Assembly (NCBI RefSeq): GCF_027489515.1
Contig: NZ_JAIXZS010000027.1
Span: 1-64,000 of the forward strand
Length of the DNA: 64,000 nucleotides
DNA from: Novosphingobium sp.
Lineage (GTDB): Bacteria; Pseudomonadota; Alphaproteobacteria; Sphingomonadales; Sphingomonadaceae
Reading direction: 5' to 3'
Both the position numbers and the translations under genes were made by a program. The first letter of the stretch is position 1. Each line of letters begins with the position of its first letter. Of the stretch, positions 16,809 through 27,871 are shown piece by piece. The notes under the pieces were generated by a model. The model was not told the origin of the DNA, searched no databases, and worked only from the letters and a program-made list of their open reading frames with translations.

Positions 16809-17996
16809 ATGTTGCCTGCCCCCAACCGCCGTGCTGCCCTCGATCGCCTGCGCCAGTTCGTGCCGTGCGCCGGCGCGTCCTATACCTCGAACCGCAACAC
16901 CGATCCGGGGCCCGGGCGGCCGGCTGCGGTGTCGCGGCTTTCGCCCGCGGTGCGCTACCGGCTGGTGACCGAACAGGATGTGGTGGCCGAAGTGCTGGGG
17001 CGGCACAGCTTCAATGCGGCCGGCAAGTTTATCCAGGAAGTCTGCTGGCGGACCTACTGGAAGGGCTGGCTGGAACTGCGCCCGGCGGTGTGGCGCCGCT
17101 ACCTCGCGGAGCTTGAGGCGGCGCGGAGTGCCACTTCTGGCAGTGCCGATCTGGCGGCGGCGGAAGCAGGCGCCACCGGCATCGACTGCTTCGATGCCTG
17201 GGCGCGCGAACTGGCCGAGACCGGCTACCTGCACAACCATGCCCGGATGTGGTTCGCCTCGATCTGGATCTTCACTCTGCGCCTGCCGTGGACGCTCGGT
17301 GCGGATTTCTTCCTGCGCCACCTGATCGATGCCGATGCGGCCAGCAACACGCTGTCGTGGCGCTGGGTCGCGGGGTTGCAAACGGCGGGCAAGACCTATC
17401 TCGCGCGCGCCGACAACATCGCGCGCTACACCGACGGCCGCTTCGCGCCGCGAGGACTCGCGCAGGAAGCCATTGCGCTAACCGAAGCGCCGGTCGGGCC
17501 TGCGGGCACTCTGGCGCCGCTTACCACGCCCGATCTTGCTGCGCCGAGCCTGCTGCTGGTGCATCACGAGGACCTCAATCCCGAATCGCTGTTTGCCGCC
17601 AATGCACCGGTGGAGCACGTGCTCGCGGTGTCCGACCCCGCGCTGCTCTGGGGCGATGCGGCGCGGCGCTATGCAGGGGATGCGACCGCCGATGCCGCCA
17701 AACGCGCGTCGGCCCATTTTGGCTGTGGCTCAACGCTGGCGGATGCACTCGATGCCGATGCGTTGCTGTCAGCCGCACGGGCAGCGGGCGCGCGGCAGGT
17801 GCTGACACCCTTTGCCCCGGTCGGCCCGGTCGCCGACAGGCTTTCCGCACTGGAGCCCGCGCTCGCCACCGAAGGCATCGCGCTGCGTCCGGTCCGCCGC
17901 CGCTGGGATGCGGGCCTCTGGCCCCATGCGCGGCGCGGCTTCTTCGCCTTCGACGCCGAGATCGAGGGGCACTTGCGCGCCGAGGGACTGGCATGA
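16809..17996 (+). CDS. Photolyase/cryptochrome-like FAD-binding protein, permuted domain order
   Basis: About 395 residues. The N-terminal ~230 residues are the helical FAD-binding domain of the photolyase family: RLSPAVRYRLVTEQDV, KFIQEVCWRTYWKGWLE, HNHARMWFASIWIFTLRLPW, ASNTLSWRWVAGLQ and a final DNIARYT. The usual N-terminal antenna domain is absent. Instead residues ~240-395 look like an alpha/beta domain (LLLVHHEDLNP, ADALLSAARAAGARQVLTP, WPHARRGFFAF). So the order appears reversed relative to normal photolyases. The start is uncertain: ATG 16764 is also open, but homologous N-termini as I know them begin near LPAPNRRAALDRL, and AAGG precedes 16809. It overlaps the next photolyase gene in ATGA. 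Confidence 0.7.
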   Translation: MLPAPNRRAALDRLRQFVPCAGASYTSNRNTDPGPGRPAAVSRLSPAVRYRLVTEQDVVAEVLGRHSFNAAGKFIQEVCWRTYWKGWLELRPAVWRRYLAELEAARSATSGSADLAAAEAGATGIDCFDAWARELAETGYLHNHARMWFASIWIFTLRLPWTLGADFFLRHLIDADAASNTLSWRWVAGLQTAGKTYLARADNIARYTDGRFAPRGLAQEAIALTEAPVGPAGTLAPLTTPDLAAPSLLLVHHEDLNPESLFAANAPVEHVLAVSDPALLWGDAARRYAGDATADAAKRASAHFGCGSTLADALDADALLSAARAAGARQVLTPFAPVGPVADRLSALEPALATEGIALRPVRRRWDAGLWPHARRGFFAFDAEIEGHLRAEGLA

Positions 17997-19515
17997 ACCA
18001 GCCGCTGCAGGTCGTGTGGTTCAAGCGCGACTTGCGCGTGGCAGACCATCGGCCGCTGGCGCTTGCGGCTGCGCAAGGGCCACTCCTGCCGCTCTATATC
18101 GCCGAGCCCGGGCTTTGGGCGCAGGACGACGCCTCGGCCCGGCAATGGGCCTTTGCGGCCGAGAGCCTCGCCGAAGTGCAGGCGGCGCTGGGGCACCTCG
18201 GCCAGCCGCTGTGCGTGGTGCGCGGCGAGGCGGTGGCGGTGCTGCGCAAGATCCACGCGCGGCATGGGATCGCCGCGCTGTGGAGCCACGAGGAAACCGG
18301 CAACGGGTGGACCTACGCCCGCGACAAGGCGGTTTCTGCGTGGGCGCGGGAGGCGGGCGTGCCGTGGCACGAGCTGCCGCAAACCGGCGTGATCCGCCGC
18401 CTCAAGACCCGCCACGGCTGGGCGCGCGCGTGGGATCGCCGCATGGCTGAACCGCTGGCCGCGCCGCCCGCGGCGCTCCAGCCGCTGGGCGCCGACTGGC
18501 CCACCCGCATCCCGGTCGCCGCCGATCTCGGCCTCGCGCCCGATCCTTGTCCGCATCGCCAGACCGGCGGACGCGGCGCCGGCCTCGCCACGCTTGCCAG
18601 CTTCCTCGAGCGGCGCGGGCGCGAGTATCGCTGGCAGATGTCGAGCCCGGTGACGGCGTTCGATGCCAGCTCGCGCCTCTCGCCGCACCTCACATGGGGC
18701 ACGCTTTCCATGCGCGAGGTGTCGCAGGCGAGCGCGGATCGCCTCAAGCGCCTGCGCGGCGACGAAAGCGCAGGCGCACGCAGCTGGCGCGCCTCGATGA
18801 TCTCGTTCACCGGGCGCCAGCACTGGCACTGCCATTTCATGCAGAAGCTGGAGGATGAACCGCGCATCGAGTTCACAAACCTCCACCCCGCCTACAACGG
18901 CCTGCGCCCCGATGTGCCCGATGCCGAGCGGCTGGCGGCTTGGGTAGCGGGACGCACCGGCTTTCCGTTTGTCGATGCCTGCCTGCGCGCGCTGGATGCC
19001 CACGGCTGGCTCAATTTCCGCATGCGCGCGATGCTGGTATCCTTCGCCAGCTACCAGCTCTGGCTGCCCTGGCGTGCCACGGGGCTGCACCTCGCGCGGC
19101 AGTTCGTCGATTACGAACCGGGCATCCACTGGAGCCAGGTGCAGATGCAATCGGGCACAACGGGGATCAACACGATGCGCGTCTACAACCCGGTCAAGCA
19201 GGGCCATGATCAGGACCCGGAAGGGCGATTTGTGCGGCAATGGGTGCCCGAACTCGCCGATGTACCCACCCCGCTGATCCACGAGCCGTGGACGTGGGAC
19301 GGCGCCGCGGGCCTCGCCTATCCGCCGCCGATCGTCGATCACGCCAAGGCGGCCGCCGCGGCGCGCGATGCCTTGCACGCGGTACGCAAGGGCGCGGGGC
19401 ACCGCACGACCGCCAGCCGGATCGCCGAGAAACACGGCAGCCGCAAGGCGGGCATGCCGATGACGGGTCAGAAGTCCCGCCGCCGCGCGACGAATACCCA
19501 GCTGGCGCTCGATCT

Positions 19516-19519
<4 letters not shown>
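17993..19519 (+). CDS. DNA photolyase / cryptochrome family protein
   Basis: 508 residues with normal domain order. The N-terminal Rossmann antenna domain opens VVWFKRDLRVADHRPLALA; the FAD-binding helical domain carries SRLSPHLTWGTLSMREV, GRTGFPFVDACLRALDAHGWLNFRMRAM (split over the conserved block), and QMQSGTTGINTMRVYNPVKQG. Likely repairs UV-induced pyrimidine dimers with blue light, or acts as a cryptochrome; motifs do not settle which. The ATG overlaps the stop of the preceding FAD-binding gene, and its stop overlaps the GTG of the next gene, so all three are co-translated. Confidence 0.85.
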
Positions 19520-21036
<1,517 letters not shown>

Positions 21037-21038
21037 CC

Positions 21039-21055
21039 GTTCGAGCAAATCGAAC
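21039..21055. promoter_or_regulatory. Short inverted repeat after the photolyase operon
   Basis: GTTCGA-GCAAA-TCGAAC is a perfect 6-bp inverted repeat beginning three bases after the photolyase stop and 58 bp before the dioxygenase start. No T-run follows. It may be a weak hairpin or an operator for the downstream gene. Confidence 0.3.
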
Positions 21056-21112
21056 GCAGCCCCGCATATCTTCCGGCTGTTGCGAAGGAGCGCGGCGCCC
21101 TAGATTGGCAGA

Positions 21113-21949
21113 ATGAAACAGCCTGTCTTCTTTCTCTCCCATGGCGGCGGCCCCTGGCCCTGGCTCGATGGTCCGTTCCGCGAAGGCTTTGCCTGGCTCG
21201 AAGCCTCGCTCAAGGCGCTACCCGCGCAGCTGCCAGAGCGCCCGCGCGCGGTGCTTGCCGTGTCGGGTCACTGGGAGGAGCCGGAGTTCACCGTATCGAG
21301 CGCTGCACAGCCCGGCATGGTCTATGACTATTACGGTTTTCCAGAGCACACTTACCACATCTCTTATCCCGCACCGGGTGATCCGGCGCTGGCGGCGCGC
21401 GTGTGCGAGCTGGCGGCGGCGGCCGGGATTATCGTCGGCGACGATACTGCGCGCGGGTTCGATCACGGCACGTTCTCGATGATGCAGCCGATCCGCCCCG
21501 AGGCGGACCTGCCGGTGGTCAGCCTCTCGATGAAAATCGGCTATGATCCTGCCGCGCATCTGGCACTGGGCCGCGCGCTGGCGCCGCTGCGCGAAGAGGG
21601 CGTAGTGATCATGGGCTCGGGTCTTTCCTACCACAACCTCAGGATGTTCGACGCGCGCGCCGCAGAGCCTTCGCGCCAGTTCGACGGCTGGCTGCGGCAC
21701 AGCCTGATCGATCTGGAGCCGGAGGCCCGCGTCTCCGCCATGCTGCGCTGGGAGCAGGCGCCCTATGCGCGCGTAACTCACCCGCGCGAGGATCACCTGA
21801 TCCCGCTGATGGTCGCGGTGGGCGCGGCGGGGAATGACCCCGCCGTGTGCGTCTATTCCGAGAGCGACTTGCGCGGCGGCATCACTGCCTCTTCCTATCG
21901 CTTCGGCGAGGACGTGACGCCGAGCGGCTTTGACAAGCTCGCCGCCTGA
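21113..21949 (+). CDS. LigB-type extradiol dioxygenase, 4,5-DOPA dioxygenase (YgiD) family
   Basis: 278 residues, typical for the family. SHGGGPW near the N-terminus, SGHWEEPEFTV, the FDHGTF block and GSGLSYHNLR contain the histidines expected to bind non-haem Fe(II) or Zn. Members open catechol-type rings such as L-DOPA; the natural substrate in bacteria is mostly unknown. Start ATG at 21113. The gene follows the photolyase operon after 76 bp and ends nine bases from the converging DabA-partner gene. Confidence 0.85.
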   Translation: MKQPVFFLSHGGGPWPWLDGPFREGFAWLEASLKALPAQLPERPRAVLAVSGHWEEPEFTVSSAAQPGMVYDYYGFPEHTYHISYPAPGDPALAARVCELAAAAGIIVGDDTARGFDHGTFSMMQPIRPEADLPVVSLSMKIGYDPAAHLALGRALAPLREEGVVIMGSGLSYHNLRMFDARAAEPSRQFDGWLRHSLIDLEPEARVSAMLRWEQAPYARVTHPREDHLIPLMVAVGAAGNDPAVCVYSESDLRGGITASSYRFGEDVTPSGFDKLAA

Positions 21950-21958
21950 GGCCGCGCG

Positions 21959-22822
21959 CTAGGGATTGCACGCCTCGCAGTGCATCGGATCGGCGCTGAT
22001 CGCCGATACGGGGCGCTCTTCGCTGTTGCCGCAGCCCTCGCAGGACCACACGTTCGCCCGGGTCAGCTGTGTCGGGCTCTTGCACCACGCACAGGGCAGG
22101 CCGGCGACACGGCTCGTGATCGCAAAGCCAGGCCGTGTGCAGGCCGGGCAGCGGCTGCGCGAACGGCGCACCAGATCGATCATGGCGCGCCGGATCGCGC
22201 GCATCCGCTTCGGATTGCGGTGCGCGCGCATGTCGGTCTCCACATGCGCCGCGCCGGTCAGCGCAATGGTCCGCGCGATCACTGCCGCAAGTTCGGCCTC
22301 GGTTTGGGCGGTCTTGAACAGGGCCAGCTGCGGTGCAGGCCGGCCATCGAGCACGCCCATCACGATCACGCCGTGCGCCGGAAAGCCTGCTTTCGCCGCA
22401 AAGGCGAGGCCCGCAGCGGGATCCGTCACCACGGCATGCGCGAAGTTCGTGTCCATCCCGGCGTACTGGCCAAGCAGCTCCAGCCCGGCCTCGCGGTCGA
22501 TCAGCAGCACCAGCTCCCGGCCAAGCGCTGCGAACGGCAGCAGCGGGTGCGGACCGAAGCTGCCCTCGCTCGCGATTGCCACGCGCGCGTCCGGCATGAG
22601 TCTGAAGGCAGCAGCGATCTTCGCCCGCGCTGCATCGCGCGGGGCTCCAGTCCGCTCGATCTCGCGGCTGAAGGTGCCGAACAGGTCGGTATCGAGCCCC
22701 TCGGCGACGCGCAGATCGAGGCCCAGGAAACGCACGGCTAGGGGGGCAATTGCCCGCTCCTTGCCGTGCATCGTTGCCAGGACGGCCAGCGCGCCATTCC
22801 ATGGCGGGAGTAAGCCCGCCAT
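21959..22822 (-). CDS. DabA-linked zinc-ribbon protein (DUF6671-like)
   Basis: 287 residues. The body begins ALAVLATMHGKERAIAPLA, which resembles DUF6671 proteins as I recall them. The C-terminal ~60 residues contain four CxxC pairs (CPAC, CAWC, CEGC, CEAC), enough for two zinc ribbons. It lies three bases after the dabA stop, so it is the last gene of the dabB-dabA operon. No function is established; an accessory or regulatory role in bicarbonate uptake is inferred from context. Confidence 0.65.
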   Translation of the reverse strand: MAGLLPPWNGALAVLATMHGKERAIAPLAVRFLGLDLRVAEGLDTDLFGTFSREIERTGAPRDAARAKIAAAFRLMPDARVAIASEGSFGPHPLLPFAALGRELVLLIDREAGLELLGQYAGMDTNFAHAVVTDPAAGLAFAAKAGFPAHGVIVMGVLDGRPAPQLALFKTAQTEAELAAVIARTIALTGAAHVETDMRAHRNPKRMRAIRRAMIDLVRRSRSRCPACTRPGFAITSRVAGLPCAWCKSPTQLTRANVWSCEGCGNSEERPVSAISADPMHCEACNP

Positions 22823-22825
22823 CGC

Positions 22826-25234
22826 TCAGATCGCCATTTCCGCCTGTGTCGCAGTCGGGAATGCTTCCAGCGTGGGCTCCCACTTCAGATCGCCGGCATA
22901 GCGCCAGGCGAGCTTGCCCTCGTCGTCGATCGCGAAGAGGTGCAGCCACTTGTTGTCGAACAGCGCGCGCACCCCGGCATGCTTTTCGAGCACCGTCGTC
23001 ATCGCCTCGCGCGGGGCCTCGATGCAGACCGAAAGGCGTAGCGGCTCGTGCATCAGCTGGTGCCCGTCATGGACCGATTGCCACGGCAGCCCTGCGCGCA
23101 GCGGCCCGCCGTTGCCCTCGATCACGCCGATTCCGCCGACCACGTTATGGAGCAGCTTGTTGCCGCCGCCGAACAGCTGCGGCGCCACGCTCGAGCCGTA
23201 GTATTGCAGGCTGATCCAGCTCGCGACGACGACCGGCGCGGTCATGATCAGCTCGAGCACGCCAAAGCCCTCGTCCCGCCGCCAGATATAGTCGTGGAGG
23301 AAGGCGCGGCCTTCGAGGCTGCGGCCCGCGGTGCGCTGGCGCGGTGCAGCGATGAACGCCTTGCAGCCCGCCAGCGCCCATTCCGCCCGCGTCTCCGACC
23401 AGTCACGGCTGCGCTTGATCACGCTGGCGTCGTCCCCGGCGCGCGGCAGGCGCAGCGCGCGCTCGCTGCGGGTGAGCACGGCGGCGGCGGCCAGCCATTG
23501 CTCGGCCTGGGCGATGGCATCACGGTGGGCATCGATGGGCTGGTCTTCGGTGTAGAGCGTCACCGCATCGGTCGTCGTGTCATGCAGCGCTGCGATGAAC
23601 AGCGTTCCCTGCGGAATGACGATACCCTTGTCGATCAGCCCGGTGCGCACTTCGGGATCATTGAGCAACCCGGCCAGCAGCCGCGCGTTGACCTCGCCCG
23701 AATAGCCGCCGCAGGCGCCGCAGTGGAGGCCGCTGGCATGCGGGTTGTTGACGACATTGGCGCCGTGGCCAGCGAGCAGCACCAGCGGTGCAAAATTCGT
23801 GGTGAGCGACATGGCACCGAGGATCGAGGCCGCCATGCCGACACGCGTCGCCGTATCGGGCGCGGGATCGGCAAAGGGCTTGGGATCGCGCGGGGGCTTG
23901 TTGGCCTTGAGGCCCAGCGCGTCCTTGACCAGCTTGCCGATATAGATCGGGCCTGCCGCCTCGACGAAGGCGAACGAGGAAACCGCAGCGAGCTTGAAGC
24001 GGCCCCAGGCGCGCGCCGCGCGCGCGGTGTGACGGGCATCGGTCGCGCCTTCACCGCCGGTGCGGCTGGTGAGCCCGGCGTTGAGCAGGACCGGCAGGCG
24101 GTGCTCATGAACATCCGAGGCATAGCGCTGGTGCGAGGCGGTGAGGCCGAAGAAGCCCGCAAAGCCCAGCGTCTGGATCCGCCGATCAAGCGATTCAAGC
24201 GCGCGGCGAAACACTTCGGAGCGCACGTCGATGCAGAAGGCAGCTTGCAGAACCGGGGTCTGGCGTTCGAAACCGCTGAGCGGCGCGCTCAGGGTTTCGG
24301 CCAGCGCGGACTGCCCGGCGCGCTCGGCGGCTTCCTGCAGGATTGCGTCGATGATCTGGTCGGCAGTGGGCTCGACCGGCTCCTCGTGCGCGGCGATGGT
24401 CGCAAGCCACGCCTGCCCGATCTCGCTGCCATAGCGGGTGAGCAGGGCCTGCTCCCACAGCAGGCGGATGGTGAGGAAATCGGTGATCGTCTCGTCGCTG
24501 CGCCCGGCCAGCTCGGCCTGCCACAGTTCATACCGCGCAACATGGGCCCAGCCGCCGAGCGTGACGAGCAGGCTGTGGAAGTAGGTCTCGAGCGCAGCGG
24601 ACGGCAGCTGCATGGCGGCGACTGCGCTGGCCAGCGCCTCGGCCGCGCGTTCCGGCGCATCGGCAACAAAGCTGCCGAAACCGGTGAGGCCGGCGATCTC
24701 GGGCGTCAGATCGTGCGAGGCAACGGCCTGCCACACCGCGTAGGCGCCCTTGCCGCGCGGCGCGGCCCAGAGCGCCTGGCCCTGATCGAAGTAGCCGCCT
24801 GCCCAGGCGCCGAAACGTTCGGCGATCACGCCGGGCCAGTCGATGCCCGATGCCTTGGCGGCAAGGTCCGCGACTGTCGGGATCGCCTTCATCGGCGCCG
24901 GATCATGGGCAATCGCGGCCTGCAGCGCGGCGAGCGTCGCAGGCTTGCGGGGGTGGGGCGAAGCGCCGAGCGCGGCGGCAAGGTCGGCTTCGGTGATCGC
25001 CCGGCTCGCCAGCTTTTCGCGGTAGAACTGGCGCGGCATGGTGACGGGCGTGCCCGAAACGCGCGCCATGAGCGCGGCGGTCTCGGCAAGCGTGAGGCCG
25101 GTTTGGCCGAGGTAGGGGTTGACCGCGACGCTCGAGGCCAGCGGCCAGACCGGCGGGAGGGCCCGCGCCGCGCCATCGGCGGCAACCTTGAGCTGGGCGA
25201 GGGTCTGGCTGTTGTCGGTGGGGATCATGAGCAT
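22826..25234 (-). CDS. dabA: DabA, inorganic carbon transporter subunit (DUF2309)
   Basis: 802 residues, DUF2309 (UPF0753). DabA is the cytoplasmic beta-carbonic-anhydrase-like subunit that, coupled to DabB, is thought to hydrate CO2 vectorially and accumulate bicarbonate. The zinc site is visible: C334 and D336 in CIDVRSE, H490 in [12 protein letters not shown] and C505 in HCGACGG. The 15-residue spacing of the last two agrees with the characterised Halothiobacillus protein. Start ATG at 25232-25234; a second ATG two codons on is possible. It is 33 bp downstream of dabB. Confidence 0.9.
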   Translation of the reverse strand: MLMIPTDNSQTLAQLKVAADGAARALPPVWPLASSVAVNPYLGQTGLTLAETAALMARVSGTPVTMPRQFYREKLASRAITEADLAAALGASPHPRKPATLAALQAAIAHDPAPMKAIPTVADLAAKASGIDWPGVIAERFGAWAGGYFDQGQALWAAPRGKGAYAVWQAVASHDLTPEIAGLTGFGSFVADAPERAAEALASAVAAMQLPSAALETYFHSLLVTLGGWAHVARYELWQAELAGRSDETITDFLTIRLLWEQALLTRYGSEIGQAWLATIAAHEEPVEPTADQIIDAILQEAAERAGQSALAETLSAPLSGFERQTPVLQAAFCIDVRSEVFRRALESLDRRIQTLGFAGFFGLTASHQRYASDVHEHRLPVLLNAGLTSRTGGEGATDARHTARAARAWGRFKLAAVSSFAFVEAAGPIYIGKLVKDALGLKANKPPRDPKPFADPAPDTATRVGMAASILGAMSLTTNFAPLVLLAGHGANVVNNPHASGLHCGACGGYSGEVNARLLAGLLNDPEVRTGLIDKGIVIPQGTLFIAALHDTTTDAVTLYTEDQPIDAHRDAIAQAEQWLAAAAVLTRSERALRLPRAGDDASVIKRSRDWSETRAEWALAGCKAFIAAPRQRTAGRSLEGRAFLHDYIWRRDEGFGVLELIMTAPVVVASWISLQYYGSSVAPQLFGGGNKLLHNVVGGIGVIEGNGGPLRAGLPWQSVHDGHQLMHEPLRLSVCIEAPREAMTTVLEKHAGVRALFDNKWLHLFAIDDEGKLAWRYAGDLKWEPTLEAFPTATQAEMAI

Positions 25235-25267
25235 GGGAGTGATCCTTCGGGAAGAGGGGGCGTGGTG

Positions 25268-26845
25268 TCAGGCGGGCTTCTTGAGCGCCCAGCCGCCGAG
25301 CATCCGGTCGAACAGGGCATTGGCGTAGAGGCCGTTGGAGAGGTGGACGCGCAGGCCCGCCGCCGCCGGGTGGTAGGCCCAGAGCGGGAACATCGACTGC
25401 GCTACCGCGACCAGGCCGAAGCTCAGCACCGCCAGCACCATCAGCGTCCATTCGAGCGGACCCGGCGCCGGGGTGGCGGGCAGCGTGCCCGCCGTGAGCC
25501 AGAGCGCGAGGCCGTGCAGCGCGAAGTAACCGATCGAGGCGGCGACGGCGTAGACTGCCATCTTGCGGGTGAGGGCGCGCGGCGCGCTGTCCGCCAGGCC
25601 CTGGGCGAAGAGGTAGGCGACACCGAAGATCAGGATGGCACCGAGTGCGACCGCCTGCGGCGACCGGTGGTGGAAGCCCGGGATGGCATCGAAGGCGAAG
25701 GTCATCAGCGTGTAGATCGCCAGCGCTGCGACAAACGCCCGGCCGACTGCCGCAGGGCGCGGGATTGCCACCGGACCCGGCCGGCGCGCCGCCGCGATCT
25801 GCTCGACCGCACCGCCCGAGGCGAGGAAGGCATGCGCCTTGTAGACCGAGTGCAGCACGATGTGGAGCAGCGCGAGCGGGAACAGCGCAAGGCCGCACTG
25901 CATGATCATGAAGCCCATCTGACCGACGGTCGACCAGGCCAGAGAGGTCTTGATCGCCGGCTGGGTGAGCATGACAAGCCCGCCGAACAGCGCGGTGAAG
26001 CCGCCGACCATGACGAGGACCGCCAGCACGCCGGGAGCGAGCAGCATGACATCGGCAAAGCGGATGAGCAGGAAGCCGCCCGCGTTGATCACGCCGGCAT
26101 GGAGCAGCGCGGAGACCGGGGTCGGCGCTTCCATCACTTCGGTCAGCCAGCCGTGGAGCGGGAACTGCGCGGACTTGAGCAGCGCGGCCATCGCGAGCAG
26201 ACCGGCGGCGGCCATCGCGGCATAACCGCCCATGCCGGCATGGGCAGCGGCAAGGATCGCCGGCAGGTCGGTGGTCCCATAGGCCTTGGCCATCAGCAGC
26301 ACGGCGCCGAGCAGGGCGGCGTCACCGGCGCGGGCGGTCACGAACTTCTTGCGCGCGGCGCGCTGCGCAGCGACCCGCTCGGGATAGAACAGCAGGAGCT
26401 TGTGGAGGGCGAGGCTGGTGGCGATCCAGGCACCGAGCAGCTGGACGAGCGAACCTGCCGTCACCAGCAGCATGACCATGGCGAGTGTCGTCGCCAGCCA
26501 GGCCATGAACACGCCGTGGCGCGTCTCGCCATCGAGGTAGACGCGGGCATAGCGCACCACGATCCAGCCGACGAAGCTGACGAGGAGCAGCATCGTCGCG
26601 CTGATGAGATCGAGCCGGGCCGCCAGCAGCGGCAGCGCCGGGCCTGCGGCGGCGAGCGTCAGCGTGGTTGCCCCGCCCATCGCGAGCGCGGCCATCGCGC
26701 CGCCGGCCAGGACGACCGCCAGCAGCGCGAGGCTCTCGATCAGCGCCAGCGGGCTGCGGCCGATCCGGCCGGGCTGGGCAAAACCAAGCGCGGCAGCGAT
26801 CAGCAGCAGCGCGGGAGGGGCAAGGACCAGAAGCGAAAGGGGCAT
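25268..26845 (-). CDS. dabB: DabB, proton-conducting membrane subunit (NuoL/MrpA-like)
   Basis: 525 residues and about 14 hydrophobic helices. The central region has the proton-conducting membrane transporter pattern of complex I antiporter subunits: PLHGWLTEVMEAPTPVSALLHAG (split block with the conserved Lys/Glu/His) and SLAWSTVGQMGFM. It is followed by dabA, which supports the DAB assignment over NuoL, as no other nuo gene is nearby. Start ATG at 26843-26845. A LysR regulator is divergent with 108 bp between the starts. Confidence 0.88.
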   Translation of the reverse strand: MPLSLLVLAPPALLLIAAALGFAQPGRIGRSPLALIESLALLAVVLAGGAMAALAMGGATTLTLAAAGPALPLLAARLDLISATMLLLVSFVGWIVVRYARVYLDGETRHGVFMAWLATTLAMVMLLVTAGSLVQLLGAWIATSLALHKLLLFYPERVAAQRAARKKFVTARAGDAALLGAVLLMAKAYGTTDLPAILAAAHAGMGGYAAMAAAGLLAMAALLKSAQFPLHGWLTEVMEAPTPVSALLHAGVINAGGFLLIRFADVMLLAPGVLAVLVMVGGFTALFGGLVMLTQPAIKTSLAWSTVGQMGFMIMQCGLALFPLALLHIVLHSVYKAHAFLASGGAVEQIAAARRPGPVAIPRPAAVGRAFVAALAIYTLMTFAFDAIPGFHHRSPQAVALGAILIFGVAYLFAQGLADSAPRALTRKMAVYAVAASIGYFALHGLALWLTAGTLPATPAPGPLEWTLMVLAVLSFGLVAVAQSMFPLWAYHPAAAGLRVHLSNGLYANALFDRMLGGWALKKPA

Positions 26846-26930
26846 GATCGGGGCTCCGCTGGAGGGGCTCGGAAAGTTGGGTGTCTCTAGCGGAACCGCG
26901 GGTCAGCAAAAAATTCATTGTTTAGCCGTT

Positions 26931-26953
26931 ATCGTTCGCTTTATGTGAACGAT
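26931..26953. promoter_or_regulatory. LysR-type operator between dabB and its regulator
   Basis: ATCGTTC-N9-GAACGAT is a perfect 7-bp inverted repeat ending at the base before the LysR ATG (26954). It contains an exactly symmetric T-N11-A (T26936, A26948), the canonical LysR box. Binding here could block the regulator's own translation start and act about 80-100 bp upstream of dabB. Confidence 0.6.
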
Positions 26954-27850
26954 ATGGCCGAGCTCAACTACAACCACCTCCGCTATTTCTGGGCCGTCGC
27001 GCAGGACGGCAACCTCTCGCGCACCGCCGAGCGGCTCAACGTCTCGCAGTCGGCACTCTCAGTGCAGATCCGCAAGCTGGAGGACCGCCTCGGCCACGCG
27101 TTGTTCGAGCGGCGCGGCCGCGCGCTGCACCTGACCGAGGCCGGCCGCATCACGCTCGATCATGCGGAGGCGATCTTCGCCACAGGCGAGGAACTGCTCG
27201 GCACGCTGAGGGAAACCGGCGCGGCCCGGCAGGCGGTGCGGATCGGCGCGCTTGCCACTTTGTCGCGCAATTTCCAGATCAGTTTTGTCGAGCCGCTGCT
27301 GCCGCGCACCGACATCGAAGTCGTGCTGCGTTCGGGCAGCCAGGCGGAACTTCTCACCGCCCTGCAGTCGCTTGCGCTCGATGTCGTGCTGACGGATCAG
27401 GCGCCCGCCAGCGATGCGCTCACCCCGTTTATCGTGCACCGCCTGTCCGAACAGCCGGTCAGCCTGATCGGAGCCCCGGCCCTGCTGGGTGAGACGCGCG
27501 CAGTTGGCGAACTGCTCCGCTCGCACCCCGTTGTGCTCCCGGCATCAGGCAGCGGCATGCGCATTGGTTTCGATGGACTGGTGGATCGGATGGGTCTTCG
27601 GCCCCAGATCGCGGCCGAAGTGGACGATATGGCAATGATGCGCCTGATCGTGCGTGAAGGCCACGCGCTAGGCGTGCTCCCTGCGATTGCGGTGCGCGAT
27701 GAACTCGCCGACGGCACGCTGGCAGAGGCTGAGGCATTGCCCGGGATTGTCGAGACGTTCCTTGCGGTCACCACCCAGCGCCGGTTTCCCAATCCGGTTG
27801 TCCGCGATCTGATTGATCGGTCGATGCGTGACCGCGTCGATCAGGTGTGA
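26954..27850 (+). CDS. LysR-family regulator (NhaR-like), likely controls dabBA
   Basis: 298 residues. NYNHLRYFWAVAQDGNLSRTAERLNVSQSALSVQIRKLEDRLG is the N-terminal winged helix-turn-helix (split here only by reading), close in style to NhaR. The effector domain follows, about 90-290. The start is the ATG at 26954; an in-frame start at 26918 would run through the operator and add 12 residues unlike the family. It is divergent from the dab operon. DAB genes are often paired with LysR-type regulators, so carbon-status control is the most likely role. Confidence 0.85.
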   Translation: MAELNYNHLRYFWAVAQDGNLSRTAERLNVSQSALSVQIRKLEDRLGHALFERRGRALHLTEAGRITLDHAEAIFATGEELLGTLRETGAARQAVRIGALATLSRNFQISFVEPLLPRTDIEVVLRSGSQAELLTALQSLALDVVLTDQAPASDALTPFIVHRLSEQPVSLIGAPALLGETRAVGELLRSHPVVLPASGSGMRIGFDGLVDRMGLRPQIAAEVDDMAMMRLIVREGHALGVLPAIAVRDELADGTLAEAEALPGIVETFLAVTTQRRFPNPVVRDLIDRSMRDRVDQV

Positions 27851-27871
27851 ACAGTAGGTCCTGACCTTCGG

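Noticed and set aside
25268..26845. NADH-quinone oxidoreductase subunit L (nuoL)
   Set aside because: The core fold is shared, but there are no other nuo genes and dabA follows directly, so DabB is the better call.
23048..26890. A 1280-codon open frame on the plus strand
   Set aside because: It is antisense to dabA and dabB, which have clear motifs. The translation is rich in Arg/Gly/Glu/His with no domain, as expected for the shadow of a GC-rich gene.
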